Shown here piece by piece: positions 1 to 6,092 of a stretch of DNA of 6,459 bases. Source of the stretch: CAZVIK01 sp964627045 (lineage in GTDB: Bacteria > Acidobacteriota > Terriglobia > Bryobacterales > Bryobacteraceae). The DNA lies in assembly GCA_964627045.1 (NCBI GenBank), contig CAZVIK010000217.1, positions 1-6,459 of the forward strand, in the 5' to 3' direction. Both the position numbers and the translations under genes were made by a program. The number at the start of each line of letters is the position of its first letter. Positions within the stretch are counted from its first letter, which is position 1. The notes under the pieces are model-generated. The model worked only from the letters and a program-made list of their open reading frames with translations. It had not been told where the DNA came from and did no database searches.

Positions 1-165
1 GAGAGAAACTGAACTCTCAGTACTCTCGCGGGAGATGCGGGCTCGTAGGGGACTCGCTGTAGAGGCCGGGCCTGAGGCTTCAGACCCTCTTTGATGCGGA
101 CGTCCCCGGAAGCCGTTCTGGAATGCGCCTGGCGAACTTGCAGTCGCCGGTGTCAAGAATTCCGT
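1..165. other. Region downstream of the ferredoxin gene, no gene supported
   Basis: No convincing coding frame or terminator is visible. Small inverted repeats occur at 8-12/17-21 (ACTGA/TCAGT) and 131-135/144-148 (GGCGA/TCGCC), but neither has a T run on the side needed to end the minus-strand operon. A minus-strand frame open to the window edge (from about 156) is low in complexity and has no ribosome site. Confidence 0.4.
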
Positions 166-444
166 CTATTTGGCTTCCCGGGCGCAGTTGTCGTAATGGT
201 CTGCATTGACCTGAGCGAAATGAGCCCACTTCGCTGGAAGATCGTCCAGGGCAAAGATCGCGGATACGGGACATACGGGCACACAGGCTCCGCAATCGAT
301 GCACTCCTGCGGGTCGATATAGAGCTGGGCCGATGAATCGAAACCCGCCTCGTCCTTCCGCGGGTGGATACAGTCCACCGGACAGGCACCTACGCAAGCG
401 GTGTCTTTCACTCCGATACAGGGTTCAGCAATGACATAAGCCAT
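166..444 (-). CDS. Seven-iron ferredoxin ([3Fe-4S][4Fe-4S])
   Basis: This 92-residue protein is a small soluble electron carrier of the 7Fe bacterial ferredoxin family. The first cluster region has C9, C17, C21 and C25 in the pattern C-x7-C-x3-C-P-x2-C. The second has C48, C51, C54 and C58 in the pattern CxxCxxCxxxCP. By analogy with Azotobacter FdI and Thermus ferredoxin, C9, C17 and C58 should hold a [3Fe-4S] cluster and C21, C48, C51 and C54 a [4Fe-4S] cluster, with C25 as the known free cysteine. The start ATG at 444 has a strong Shine-Dalgarno, GGGAGG (plus 449-454), and the stop is TAG at 168-166. It is the last gene of the minus-strand operon, 39 bp after the DAC-like gene. The flavin reductase at 5241 on the other arm is a plausible partner (inference). 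An extra cysteine, C87, lies in the C-terminal tail and is not a family cluster ligand. Confidence 0.95.
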   Translation of the reverse strand: MAYVIAEPCIGVKDTACVGACPVDCIHPRKDEAGFDSSAQLYIDPQECIDCGACVPVCPVSAIFALDDLPAKWAHFAQVNADHYDNCAREAK

Positions 445-483
445 GGGTCCTCCCTAATTGCGTGTCCGGCGAAGCAGGATTCC

Positions 484-1977
484 TCAGATCTCCCAGACCA
501 GTCTGCCTCTGTCGAAGAACGTGATAATCCCGTCCTCGCTGACTTTGAGTGCCCTGCCAAAATGGGACGCCGCCATCGCTGCCGCCGATCTGCCGCCCTC
601 CGGAGGACGGCTGCTGTCCATGTGGGCGTCGTTGTGGTTGCGCAAGATCGCGCCAAACGCCAACAGTCTGCCCCGTCCGTCCAGCACAATCCCACCGTCG
701 ATTGTGGCCAATGTTCTCAAAACCGCCGGTGTGAGGTTTTCGGTCCGCTTGCCGCGAAGCAGGTAGTACACACTTCTCTTAGAATCGGCGTCTGCTATCA
801 CGCTCTCTGCGGGTTCATGATGGTCGAGAAGATCACCCGGAGCCACCAGGCGGCTCGCTGATTCTGCGTTGTCGAGGATAACAAATAGGCCTCCGTGCCG
901 AGCCTCCGCCAGATCGAGCCCGACCTGAAGTACCAGATTAGCGAGACCTTCATTTCGAACCGCGTCCACCCACCGCCGGTATTTCCATTCCATGTCGGTC
1001 AGTCGCCAGCGTCCGTTCAAGAAGGAGAACAACTGAACACCTCGACCGAAAGCCTTGATTTCGCCATTTGGTGTCAGCGCCAGACATAGGCCGTCGGTGC
1101 CGAGGGTAGCATGGCAATGGGCCGCGTATGCGGACGGGCTTAGCTGAGGAAGCACGCCCGCTGGTGCGGACCCGGCCCACCGCTCAAGGTCGACGATATC
1201 GAGCCAACGTCCTTGAGCGTCCACAAGCGCAACAGTCTGTAAGCCGTCACAAAGGCGGAAGAACGAACGGATCAAAGTCAGCGCGGAGGAATACCTAAGC
1301 GCGCCGTCATCGGCCGTTCGTAGCGCGGCGGTGGGCGAATCCTTCCCAAGGAGTAGCACTCCGGTTGAGACGCGGCGATTCTCGTACGTGGTGAGAGAAC
1401 TGCCCCGCAAAGCCTCAATCGCATCGGCGATGCGATCTTGGTTTGCGGCAAGCGTCTCCAAGTTGGCGTATGGCGCTGGATCCAGAGAAGCAGAGACGTA
1501 CCTGTCCTCTGGCAATCCCCGGAACAGATGGAAATTCTTCGTAGCGATGTCAGGGTTGAACAGCGCCTGGTAGCGTGCGGCGAGAACTCGGCCAATGGCG
1601 TGGATCAGCCTTCGCTCAGCTTCGGTAAAAGGACGTTCCGGACGTCGCAGGATATAGCGCTGGCCCAGCCACTCGATCCTCACCCGATCACCGTCCCTCC
1701 TGTCAGCCTCGCAGTCGCACACCAGTTCGGTGCGGGTAGAAGCCGCGGTGCCGTAGGCCTCCAGGCGAGCGGCCGGAAAGAAATGGCTCAGTCCCTGGGT
1801 GAGAAAGTCCGAATATAGAGCGCCGCCAAAATGCGAACCGAAGGTTGTGGTTGCCTCGAAAACCTGTTGTGTCTGCACGGAGTCCAAGCTCTGTGTCGGC
1901 AGGCTCCAGTCAGCCGCGAACGAGTGTTTATCGACAGAAGCAGCCAATTCACCGACTCCTCTCTTGGTCGCTGTCAA
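484..1977 (-). CDS. DisA_N/DAC-like protein with large N-terminal sensor region
   Basis: The last ~100 residues (about 395-497) of this 497-residue protein resemble the diadenylate cyclase (DAC, DisA_N) fold. There is a DG motif at D427-G428-G429 (family DGA), then a short glycine-marked hairpin, then GGRSAA at 461-466 where active cyclases have GxRHRAA, then VSEDG at 479-483 (family VSEE). In cyclases this fold makes c-di-AMP from two ATP. Here only the first arginine of RHR (R463) remains, so activity is uncertain. Residues ~20-390 show no motif I can assign with confidence; their size and position fit the sensor domains found before DAC domains (DACNV-type is my guess). I see no clear membrane segment, so it is probably cytoplasmic. 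The start is TTG at 1977, sharing TTGA with the E1 stop. It is the only start codon after an in-frame stop at 1995-1993, and a GAGAAG ribosome site (plus 1989-1994) lies 11 nt upstream. Translation is probably coupled to E1. Confidence 0.75.
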   Translation of the reverse strand: MTATKRGVGELAASVDKHSFAADWSLPTQSLDSVQTQQVFEATTTFGSHFGGALYSDFLTQGLSHFFPAARLEAYGTAASTRTELVCDCEADRRDGDRVRIEWLGQRYILRRPERPFTEAERRLIHAIGRVLAARYQALFNPDIATKNFHLFRGLPEDRYVSASLDPAPYANLETLAANQDRIADAIEALRGSSLTTYENRRVSTGVLLLGKDSPTAALRTADDGALRYSSALTLIRSFFRLCDGLQTVALVDAQGRWLDIVDLERWAGSAPAGVLPQLSPSAYAAHCHATLGTDGLCLALTPNGEIKAFGRGVQLFSFLNGRWRLTDMEWKYRRWVDAVRNEGLANLVLQVGLDLAEARHGGLFVILDNAESASRLVAPGDLLDHHEPAESVIADADSKRSVYYLLRGKRTENLTPAVLRTLATIDGGIVLDGRGRLLAFGAILRNHNDAHMDSSRPPEGGRSAAAMAASHFGRALKVSEDGIITFFDRGRLVWEI

Positions 1978-4007
1978 TAGCGAAGGGTCTTCTCAACCCC
2001 GCTCTCCAAGTCCTCCACCGAGGGCAAGACTGCCAGTTCCAGGTTCGGCGCTGCTGGGACGAAGGAGTCTTTGGCCGCCACGCGCACTACGGGTGCATCC
2101 AGATACTCGAAGAGCTTTTCTGAAATGCGGGCGGCCACCTCCGCGCCGAAACCCATCGTGAGCGTGTCCTCGTGCGCCACAACGACGCGGCTGGTCTTGC
2201 GGACGCTTCGGAGGATGATCTCTTCGTCCAGCGGGACAATCGACCTCAAATCCACGACTTCGATAGACGGGCCACTGCTCTCCCACCGTCTGGCCAGCTC
2301 CAGGGCCAGGTACACGGTGCTGCCCCAGGTCACGATGGTCACGTCGCTCCCCTCCCGGCGAACCCGGCCGCGCCCAAATGGAATCAGGTAGTTGTCGTCC
2401 GGCTCGGGGGACTTCGCTTGAACTCGGCGATAGAGGCCCTTATGCTCGAGGAAGATGACCGGATCTTCCGAGCGTGCCGCGCTCTTGATGAGCCCCTTGG
2501 CGTCCTCCGCACAGCTCGGAAACACAACATACCATCCTGGGATGTGCGCAAATGTGGACTCCACGCACGCGGAGTGCCACGGACCTCCTTTGATGTAACC
2601 GCCCACCGCGATCCGCACCACGACCGGGCAAGTCCACTGCCCGTGGCTGCGCCACCGAACCGTGGCGATCTCGTCGCGCAGTTGCATGAAGGCGGGCCAC
2701 AGGTAGTCGGCGAACTGAATTTCGACGATGGGTTTGTAGCCGGCGATCGCCATGCCACCGGCCACGCCGACGATACTTGCCTCGGCCAGCGGTGAGTTCT
2801 GAACCTGGGCAGGGAACGCATCGGTGAGACCTCGGGTGACGCCGAAAACGCCGCCTTTTGGATCCGCAATATCCTCGCCCCACATTACGATCTTGGGATT
2901 TCTGACCATCTCTTCCCGCAGGCCATGGTTGATGGCGTCGATCATGGCGATCGGCTCCTCGGAGACGTACCGCGGATGCGTCTGATCAGAAGTGGCGAGC
3001 GCATTTCCGGAGTGGATGTGCGCAAGCAGGTCGTGTTCGGGCGGCGCTGGGGCCTGGTCGGCTTCGTCGGCCGCCCGGTCGACTTCGGCCTTGATCCCCG
3101 CTCGAATTTCGTCGAGATTCTCCTTCCGGAGGACTTTGTGGCGTAGCAGGTATTGCTCTGTCTGGTAGATCGGGTCCTGGCGGGTGAGATCAGCGAGTTC
3201 CTCTTCACTCCGGTACTTTCGCTGGTCATCCGACGAAGAGTGCGAGTCCATTCGAATGACCCGGCCTTCCACCAGAGCCGGGCCACCGCCTTCGCGTATC
3301 CGGGCGATAACCGGCGGCAGCATCTGGTACATCGGTTCAAACCAGGTACCGTCTACATCGAATGTGGGCATTCCAAATCCGCGGGCAATCCGGTGGATCT
3401 CGGACGCGGTCTGGCTGGCCTGGGGAACGCTGATGGCATACCCGTTGTTCTGGATCACAAACAATACCGGAAGCCGCTCCCGTGCTGCCCAGTTCAGGGC
3501 CTCAAAAAACTCTCCTTCGCTGGTCGCGCCTTCGCCTGACGAAACGTAGACAACTGCGTCAGATCCGTCCTTCTGGAGCGCGCGTGCCATTCCGACTGCC
3601 GGGAGAAACTGCGTCCCCGTGCATGCCGTTTGCCCCACCAGGTTGAGTTCGCGCGAGGAGAATTGCTCTGGCATGTTGCGCCCGTTCGAGTTTGGGTCGC
3701 CACCGCGGCTCAGCATTGCCAGAAAGATGTCGCGCAGGGGCATTCCCAGGCCGATCGGGATGGCCTTTTCACGGTAATAGGTGAAAAACCAGTCGTGGCG
3801 CGGCTTGAGGAGCAGGGTCATGCCGATCTGCAGTTTCTCGTGACCTCTTGCCGACGCATGAAACGTGCATTTCCCCTGGCGCGCGAACACCTTCATTCGC
3901 TCGTCTACGTAGTGGGCCGTAAGCATCTTCCGGTACAGATCCAGAGTCAACTCGTGGGGCACAATCGTGACGGCCTGCCGTTGCTCTGCCACTGTGATGG
4001 TTGCCAT
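1974..4007 (-). CDS. 2-oxoacid dehydrogenase E1, fused alpha and beta subunits
   Basis: This 677-residue thiamine-diphosphate enzyme is the decarboxylating E1 component of a branched-chain or pyruvate-type 2-oxoacid dehydrogenase, which passes the acyl group to lipoyl-E2. The alpha part (about 1-330) has YYREK (77-81), the ThDP/Mg motif starting GEGATSEGEF at 158 and ending NN at 187-188, and a phosphorylation-loop-like DSHSSSDDQRKYR (254-266). A proline/alanine-rich linker (about 315-349) leads to the beta part, which has GED at 377-379 (E378 is the expected ThDP-activating glutamate) and a transketolase C-terminal domain from about 553. Single-chain alpha-beta E1s of this size are known, and the resemblance to 2-oxoisovalerate dehydrogenase (BCKDH) is strongest, but the true substrate cannot be read from sequence. 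ATG at 4007 has GGGAGG (plus 4012-4017). It leads the minus operon. No E2 or E3 is in the window. Confidence 0.93.
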   Translation of the reverse strand: MATITVAEQRQAVTIVPHELTLDLYRKMLTAHYVDERMKVFARQGKCTFHASARGHEKLQIGMTLLLKPRHDWFFTYYREKAIPIGLGMPLRDIFLAMLSRGGDPNSNGRNMPEQFSSRELNLVGQTACTGTQFLPAVGMARALQKDGSDAVVYVSSGEGATSEGEFFEALNWAARERLPVLFVIQNNGYAISVPQASQTASEIHRIARGFGMPTFDVDGTWFEPMYQMLPPVIARIREGGGPALVEGRVIRMDSHSSSDDQRKYRSEEELADLTRQDPIYQTEQYLLRHKVLRKENLDEIRAGIKAEVDRAADEADQAPAPPEHDLLAHIHSGNALATSDQTHPRYVSEEPIAMIDAINHGLREEMVRNPKIVMWGEDIADPKGGVFGVTRGLTDAFPAQVQNSPLAEASIVGVAGGMAIAGYKPIVEIQFADYLWPAFMQLRDEIATVRWRSHGQWTCPVVVRIAVGGYIKGGPWHSACVESTFAHIPGWYVVFPSCAEDAKGLIKSAARSEDPVIFLEHKGLYRRVQAKSPEPDDNYLIPFGRGRVRREGSDVTIVTWGSTVYLALELARRWESSGPSIEVVDLRSIVPLDEEIILRSVRKTSRVVVAHEDTLTMGFGAEVAARISEKLFEYLDAPVVRVAAKDSFVPAAPNLELAVLPSVEDLESGVEKTLRY

Positions 4008-4020
4008 GGCGCCTCCCAGT

Positions 4021-4062
4021 GCGGAACCCCTTCCCAGTTGAAGGCCCTTGCAACGGTTCCGC
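4021..4062 (-). other. Leader hairpin of the E1 operon (inverted repeat)
   Basis: GCGGAACC at 4021-4028 and GGTTCCGC at 4055-4062 form a perfect 8-bp inverted repeat. Inside it, CCTTC (4029-4033) and GAAGG (4040-4044) form a second perfect 5-bp stem that stacks directly on the outer stem, with a 6-nt loop and a 10-nt bulge (4045-4054). In the predicted minus transcript the structure starts about 9 nt into the RNA and ends 3 nt before the GGGAGG ribosome site of E1. It could control translation or transcript stability. As DNA it surrounds the -35 of the plus promoter, so a protein-binding site is the alternative reading. Confidence 0.55.
4048..4053 (+). promoter_or_regulatory. -35 element of the regulator promoter
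   Basis: TTGCAA matches four of six bases of TTGACA and is exactly 17 bp upstream of TATAAC at 4071-4076. It lies inside the inverted repeat 4021-4062, between the two outer arms. Confidence 0.55.
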
Positions 4063-4070
4063 AGATCTTG

Positions 4071-4076
4071 TATAAC
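4071..4076 (+). promoter_or_regulatory. -10 element of the regulator promoter
   Basis: TATAAC matches five of six bases of TATAAT with an ideal 17-bp spacer. The predicted transcript start is near 4083, about 35 nt before the regulator ATG, which puts the NsrR-like site (4086-4096) right at or just after the start point, a usual place for autorepression. Confidence 0.6.
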
Positions 4077-4096
4077 TAGTATATGAAATACATCTT
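4074..4096. promoter_or_regulatory. Putative NsrR operator
   Basis: The right half, 4086-4096, read on the minus strand is AAGATGTATTT, which fits the enterobacterial NsrR half-site pattern AAGATGYATTT at all eleven positions. The left half, 4074-4084 (AACTAGTATAT on plus), matches the mirrored half at seven of eleven positions, giving an 11-1-11 imperfect palindrome centred on 4085. It overlaps the start point of the plus promoter and the -10 and spacer of the minus promoter. Its location beside an NsrR-like gene supports the call. NsrR proteins outside the gamma-proteobacteria can use other motifs, so binding is inferred. Confidence 0.55.
4078..4083 (-). promoter_or_regulatory. -10 element of the E1 operon promoter
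   Basis: On the minus strand this reads TATACT, five of six matches to TATAAT, 18 bp from the TTGACG element. It lies next to the -10 of the plus-strand promoter (4071-4076), so the two polymerase sites overlap face to face and could not be filled together. Confidence 0.6.
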
Positions 4097-4101
4097 CACT
4101 C

Positions 4102-4107
4102 CGTCAA
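4102..4107 (-). promoter_or_regulatory. -35 element of the E1 operon promoter
   Basis: On the minus strand this reads TTGACG, five of six matches to TTGACA, and is followed by an 18-bp spacer and TATACT at 4083-4078. The predicted transcript start is near 4071, giving a leader of about 63 nt. The element lies inside the region transcribed from the opposing regulator promoter. Confidence 0.6.
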
Positions 4108-4117
4108 GGGGTTCTTC

Positions 4118-4576
4118 ATGCGCCTCACTTCTTTCACCGACTACAGCCTGCGGGTACTGACCTATCTCGGCCTGCAAACGGACCGGCTGACGACGATTCG
4201 GGAGATCTCCGACACCTATGGATTGTCCGAGAACCACCTGATGAAAATCATCCACACGTTGGGCACGCTGGGCTACATCGAGACCGTCCGGGGACGCGGC
4301 GGAGGCATGAAGCTGGCCGGAAAGCCGGAACAGATCAACTTGGGGCGGGTCGTGCGCCAGACTGAGCCCGATTTCGCGATTGTAGACTGCTTCGACGCGC
4401 AGCGACGCCACGATTGCGTAATCAATCCTGCCTGCCGGCTACAACAGGTTCTGGAACAGGCGACCCAGGCTTTTCTCGATGTACTGGACAGCTACACTCT
4501 GGCCGACCTCCTCCGGAATCCGAAGAAGCTCCGGTCCTTGTTGAGCATTGACATGCCTGGAGGCAAGTGTGCCTGA
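4118..4576 (+). CDS. nsrR: Rrf2-family NO-responsive repressor, NsrR-like
   Basis: This 152-residue protein is an Fe-S cluster transcription regulator of the Rrf2 family. The winged helix-turn-helix spans roughly residues 1-65: TDYSLRVL near the start, a recognition helix around 36-48 (LSENHLMKIIHTL), and a wing with VRGRGGG at 57-63. Three conserved cysteines, C91, C100 and C106, sit in the pattern DCF-x7-DC-x5-CRL typical of NsrR, which holds a cluster that reacts with nitric oxide and then releases DNA. D8 is present; in Streptomyces NsrR an aspartate at this position is the fourth ligand of a [4Fe-4S] cluster. The tail has YTLADLL (126-132), also typical. ATG at 4118 follows AAGGGG (4106-4111). 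The gene is divergent from the E1 operon and heads the plus-strand genes. IscR or RirA are less likely given the cysteine spacing. Confidence 0.88.
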   Translation: MRLTSFTDYSLRVLTYLGLQTDRLTTIREISDTYGLSENHLMKIIHTLGTLGYIETVRGRGGGMKLAGKPEQINLGRVVRQTEPDFAIVDCFDAQRRHDCVINPACRLQQVLEQATQAFLDVLDSYTLADLLRNPKKLRSLLSIDMPGGKCA

Positions 4577-4618
4577 GGCGCCTTGCGAGACCGGGCGAAG
4601 ACCGAAAGGACGGGCGAG

Positions 4619-5128
4619 ATGGCGTACGTGACCAAGGATTTCGGGCAGTTACCCGAACGCGGAGAGTGCCTGCGAGACTTTCGGTATGTGACGGTTGACG
4701 GCGACGAGAGACGACTCTCGGACTTCAAGGGCCGCAACAACCTCGTGTTGATTTTGACCGGCGGTCCCGACAATGGGCTTCTGGACGATGTCGCTCAGGC
4801 TTACTCGGAAGTTCAACAGCTGGAGGCACGGGTCATCGCGATCCTGAAATGCGACCGGGAGGAGGCAATCCGCGCCAGAACCGCCCGGCACTGGCCGTTC
4901 GATGTGGCGGTGGACATGGCGGGCGCGCTCCACCGCGGATTGGGAGCCGAGGACCAGATGGGCGTGACTGGAACGGCTGTCTACATCACAGATCGTTGGG
5001 CTGAGGTGTTTTTTGCCTCCCGGGCAACCGACGAGGAGTCCGAGCCGGAGATCAAAGAACTTCTGGACTGGCTCGCGTTCATCGACCATCAGTGTCCAGA
5101 ATGCTTTCCCTCGGAGTGGCCTGCCTGA
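4619..5128 (+). CDS. Redoxin-fold protein lacking peroxidatic cysteine, C-terminal CPEC
   Basis: This 169-residue soluble protein has the thioredoxin/AhpC-TSA outline: an entry strand (FRYVTVDGDERRLSDFKG, 21-38), a hydrophobic strand NLVLILT (41-47), a helix, a second strand RVIAILKCD (71-79), and GVTGTAVYITDR (115-126) where the cis-proline strand would be. In peroxiredoxins the segment after the first strand carries the peroxidatic cysteine; here it is GGPDNGLLDDV (48-58) with no cysteine, and the cis-proline also appears absent. The only CxxC is at the C-terminus, C159-P-E-C162, followed by EWP. It therefore probably does not work as an ordinary peroxiredoxin; a thiol, metal or binding role is open. 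I chose ATG 4619 because GAAAGGA lies 8 nt upstream; an in-frame TTG at 4583 would add 12 poorly supported residues. It starts 42 bp after the regulator, probably in one transcript. Confidence 0.7.
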   Translation: MAYVTKDFGQLPERGECLRDFRYVTVDGDERRLSDFKGRNNLVLILTGGPDNGLLDDVAQAYSEVQQLEARVIAILKCDREEAIRARTARHWPFDVAVDMAGALHRGLGAEDQMGVTGTAVYITDRWAEVFFASRATDEESEPEIKELLDWLAFIDHQCPECFPSEWPA

Positions 5129-5240
5129 GCTGCTATGTGGAGAAGGGATTTGAGTTTTAGCCGTCACCGGAACGATGACAAAGTAGCGTGGCCCAAGAGC
5201 CACAACGTGTGCCAAAAGTAGTGCGCCAAAGGAGGCGAAG
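5129..5240 (+). other. Intergenic spacer before the flavin reductase
   Basis: This 112-bp gap separates the redoxin and reductase genes. I found no convincing -35/-10 pair and no good NsrR-like site. A short inverted repeat, GTGGC (5188-5192) and GCCAC (5199-5203), has a 6-nt loop and no T run. The reductase ribosome site AAAGGAGG (5228-5235) closes the gap. Read-through from the upstream promoter is the simplest view. Confidence 0.4.
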
Positions 5241-5951
5241 ATGAGCACAACTGCGACCCCAACTGGTTACCAGGTGAGACTGCGAGGCCGGCATCAGGTG
5301 GCCGAGCGCAGCATGGCCTTTGAGTTCGAGAAGCCGGCTGGCTTCACCTTCAAGGCCGGACAGTTTGTCGAGGTGACCCTGATCGATCCGCCGGAGACGG
5401 ATGCGGAGGGCAATGGGCGGGCGTTCTCAATCGCGAGCGCTCCGCACGAGGACATCCTGCTAGTGGCCACTCGCATGCGGGATACGGCGTTCAAGCGCGT
5501 GCTGGCGGCGATGAAGTTGGGGGCCACGGTTCGAGTCGAAGGTCCGTTCGGCGATCTGGTTCTTCACAACAACTCAGCCAGAACGGCCGTACTCCTGGCG
5601 GGCGGCATCGGAATTACGCCATTCCGCAGCATTGTCTTGCGCGCTGCCCGGGAGAAACTCCCCCATCGTGTTTTTCTCTTTTACTCAAACCGGAGGCCGG
5701 AAGACGCGCCGTTCCTAGAAGAACTGAGGGACACCGAGGCCCAAAACCCGAACTACACGTTCGTGGGAACGATCACCGAACCCGAGAAGTCGCGCCATCC
5801 GTGGCGGGGAGAGACAGGCTTCATCAACGCCGACATGCTATCGCGCTACTCGAAAGATGTTGTTTCCCCCGTGTACTACATCGCTGGTCCGCCTGCGATG
5901 GTGAGTGGTCTCCGAGCCATGCTGAACATAAGGGGTGGGTTTCACACATAA
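5241..5951 (+). CDS. FAD-dependent ferredoxin-NAD(P)H reductase-type protein, C-terminus apparently cut
   Basis: This 236-residue protein belongs to the ferredoxin-NADP+ reductase superfamily, which moves electrons between NAD(P)H and a partner through FAD. The FAD domain has KAGQFVEV (38-45) and RAFSIAS (60-66, the RxYS-type flavin motif); the nucleotide domain has GGIGITP (121-127) and YYIAGPPAMV (212-221). Relatives usually continue past this point through about 10-15 more residues ending in an acidic E-x-F-x-G-Y-type tail. Here the frame runs into NIRGGFHT and stops at 5951, so the end is probably altered by a frameshift, a rearrangement or an assembly error near the N gap. No plant-type [2Fe-2S] domain is present, so it would need a separate carrier; the 7Fe ferredoxin is a candidate (inference). 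ATG 5241 has AAAGGAGG at ideal spacing. Confidence 0.85.
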   Translation: MSTTATPTGYQVRLRGRHQVAERSMAFEFEKPAGFTFKAGQFVEVTLIDPPETDAEGNGRAFSIASAPHEDILLVATRMRDTAFKRVLAAMKLGATVRVEGPFGDLVLHNNSARTAVLLAGGIGITPFRSIVLRAAREKLPHRVFLFYSNRRPEDAPFLEELRDTEAQNPNYTFVGTITEPEKSRHPWRGETGFINADMLSRYSKDVVSPVYYIAGPPAMVSGLRAMLNIRGGFHT

Positions 5952-5959
5952 ACCCCCCC
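5933..5959 (+). other. Hairpin over the stop codon of the reductase gene
   Basis: The arms 5933-5942 and 5950-5959 pair at nine of ten positions around a 7-nt loop, and the stop TAA (5949-5951) lies at the loop edge. No T run follows, so it is weak as an intrinsic terminator. It may mark a rearranged or wrongly assembled end. Confidence 0.4.
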
Positions 5960-6092
5960 AGGTCTATTTGGGTTAAAATATGCGGGAGTTTTGGCAGTTG
6001 CGGGGTGGTGTTTACGGCCATGTTGATGCTGCCGATCAACGTGAACGGCGTGCGGATGGCCATGCGCAATACCATCATGATCGCCTCTTGCA
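5952..6092. other. Unassigned stretch before the assembly gap
   Basis: This 141-bp stretch starts with an AT-rich patch (roughly 5960-5981) unlike its surroundings. The remainder is open in several frames on both strands, including hydrophobic plus-strand residues around 6007-6090 and a minus-strand frame running out of the gap. None has a start, ribosome site or family match I can defend. It may be a fragment of a gene broken by the gap. Confidence 0.4.

Noticed and set aside
131..148. Inverted repeat as a terminator for the minus operon
   Set aside because: The stem is only 5 bp with an 8-nt loop and no T run on the minus-strand side.
151..156. Perfect TTGACA on minus as a promoter
   Set aside because: No -10-like hexamer occurs at a fitting distance; the 17-bp position reads GCCAGG.
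364..861. Open plus-strand frame of 165 codons
   Set aside because: It lies antisense to the ferredoxin and DAC-like genes, its composition follows their codons, and it matches no family; the minus-strand frames have clear motifs and ribosome sites.
2172..2795. Open plus-strand frame of 207 codons
   Set aside because: It is entirely antisense to the beta half of the E1 gene, which is well conserved, and its translation is low in hydrophobic core patterns and unrecognisable.
4583..4618. Upstream TTG start for the redoxin gene
   Set aside because: It adds 12 charged residues not expected in the fold; the ATG at 4619 has a better ribosome site at correct spacing.
4649..5248. Open minus-strand frame of 199 codons opposite the redoxin gene
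   Set aside because: It covers the redoxin antisense and the reductase ribosome site, with no ribosome site of its own; the plus-strand frame shows a recognisable fold and good start.
5824..6078. Minus-strand frame of 84 codons before the gap
   Set aside because: About half is antisense to the reductase gene, and the rest matches nothing I know; it could be a fragment of a gene cut by the gap but cannot be supported.
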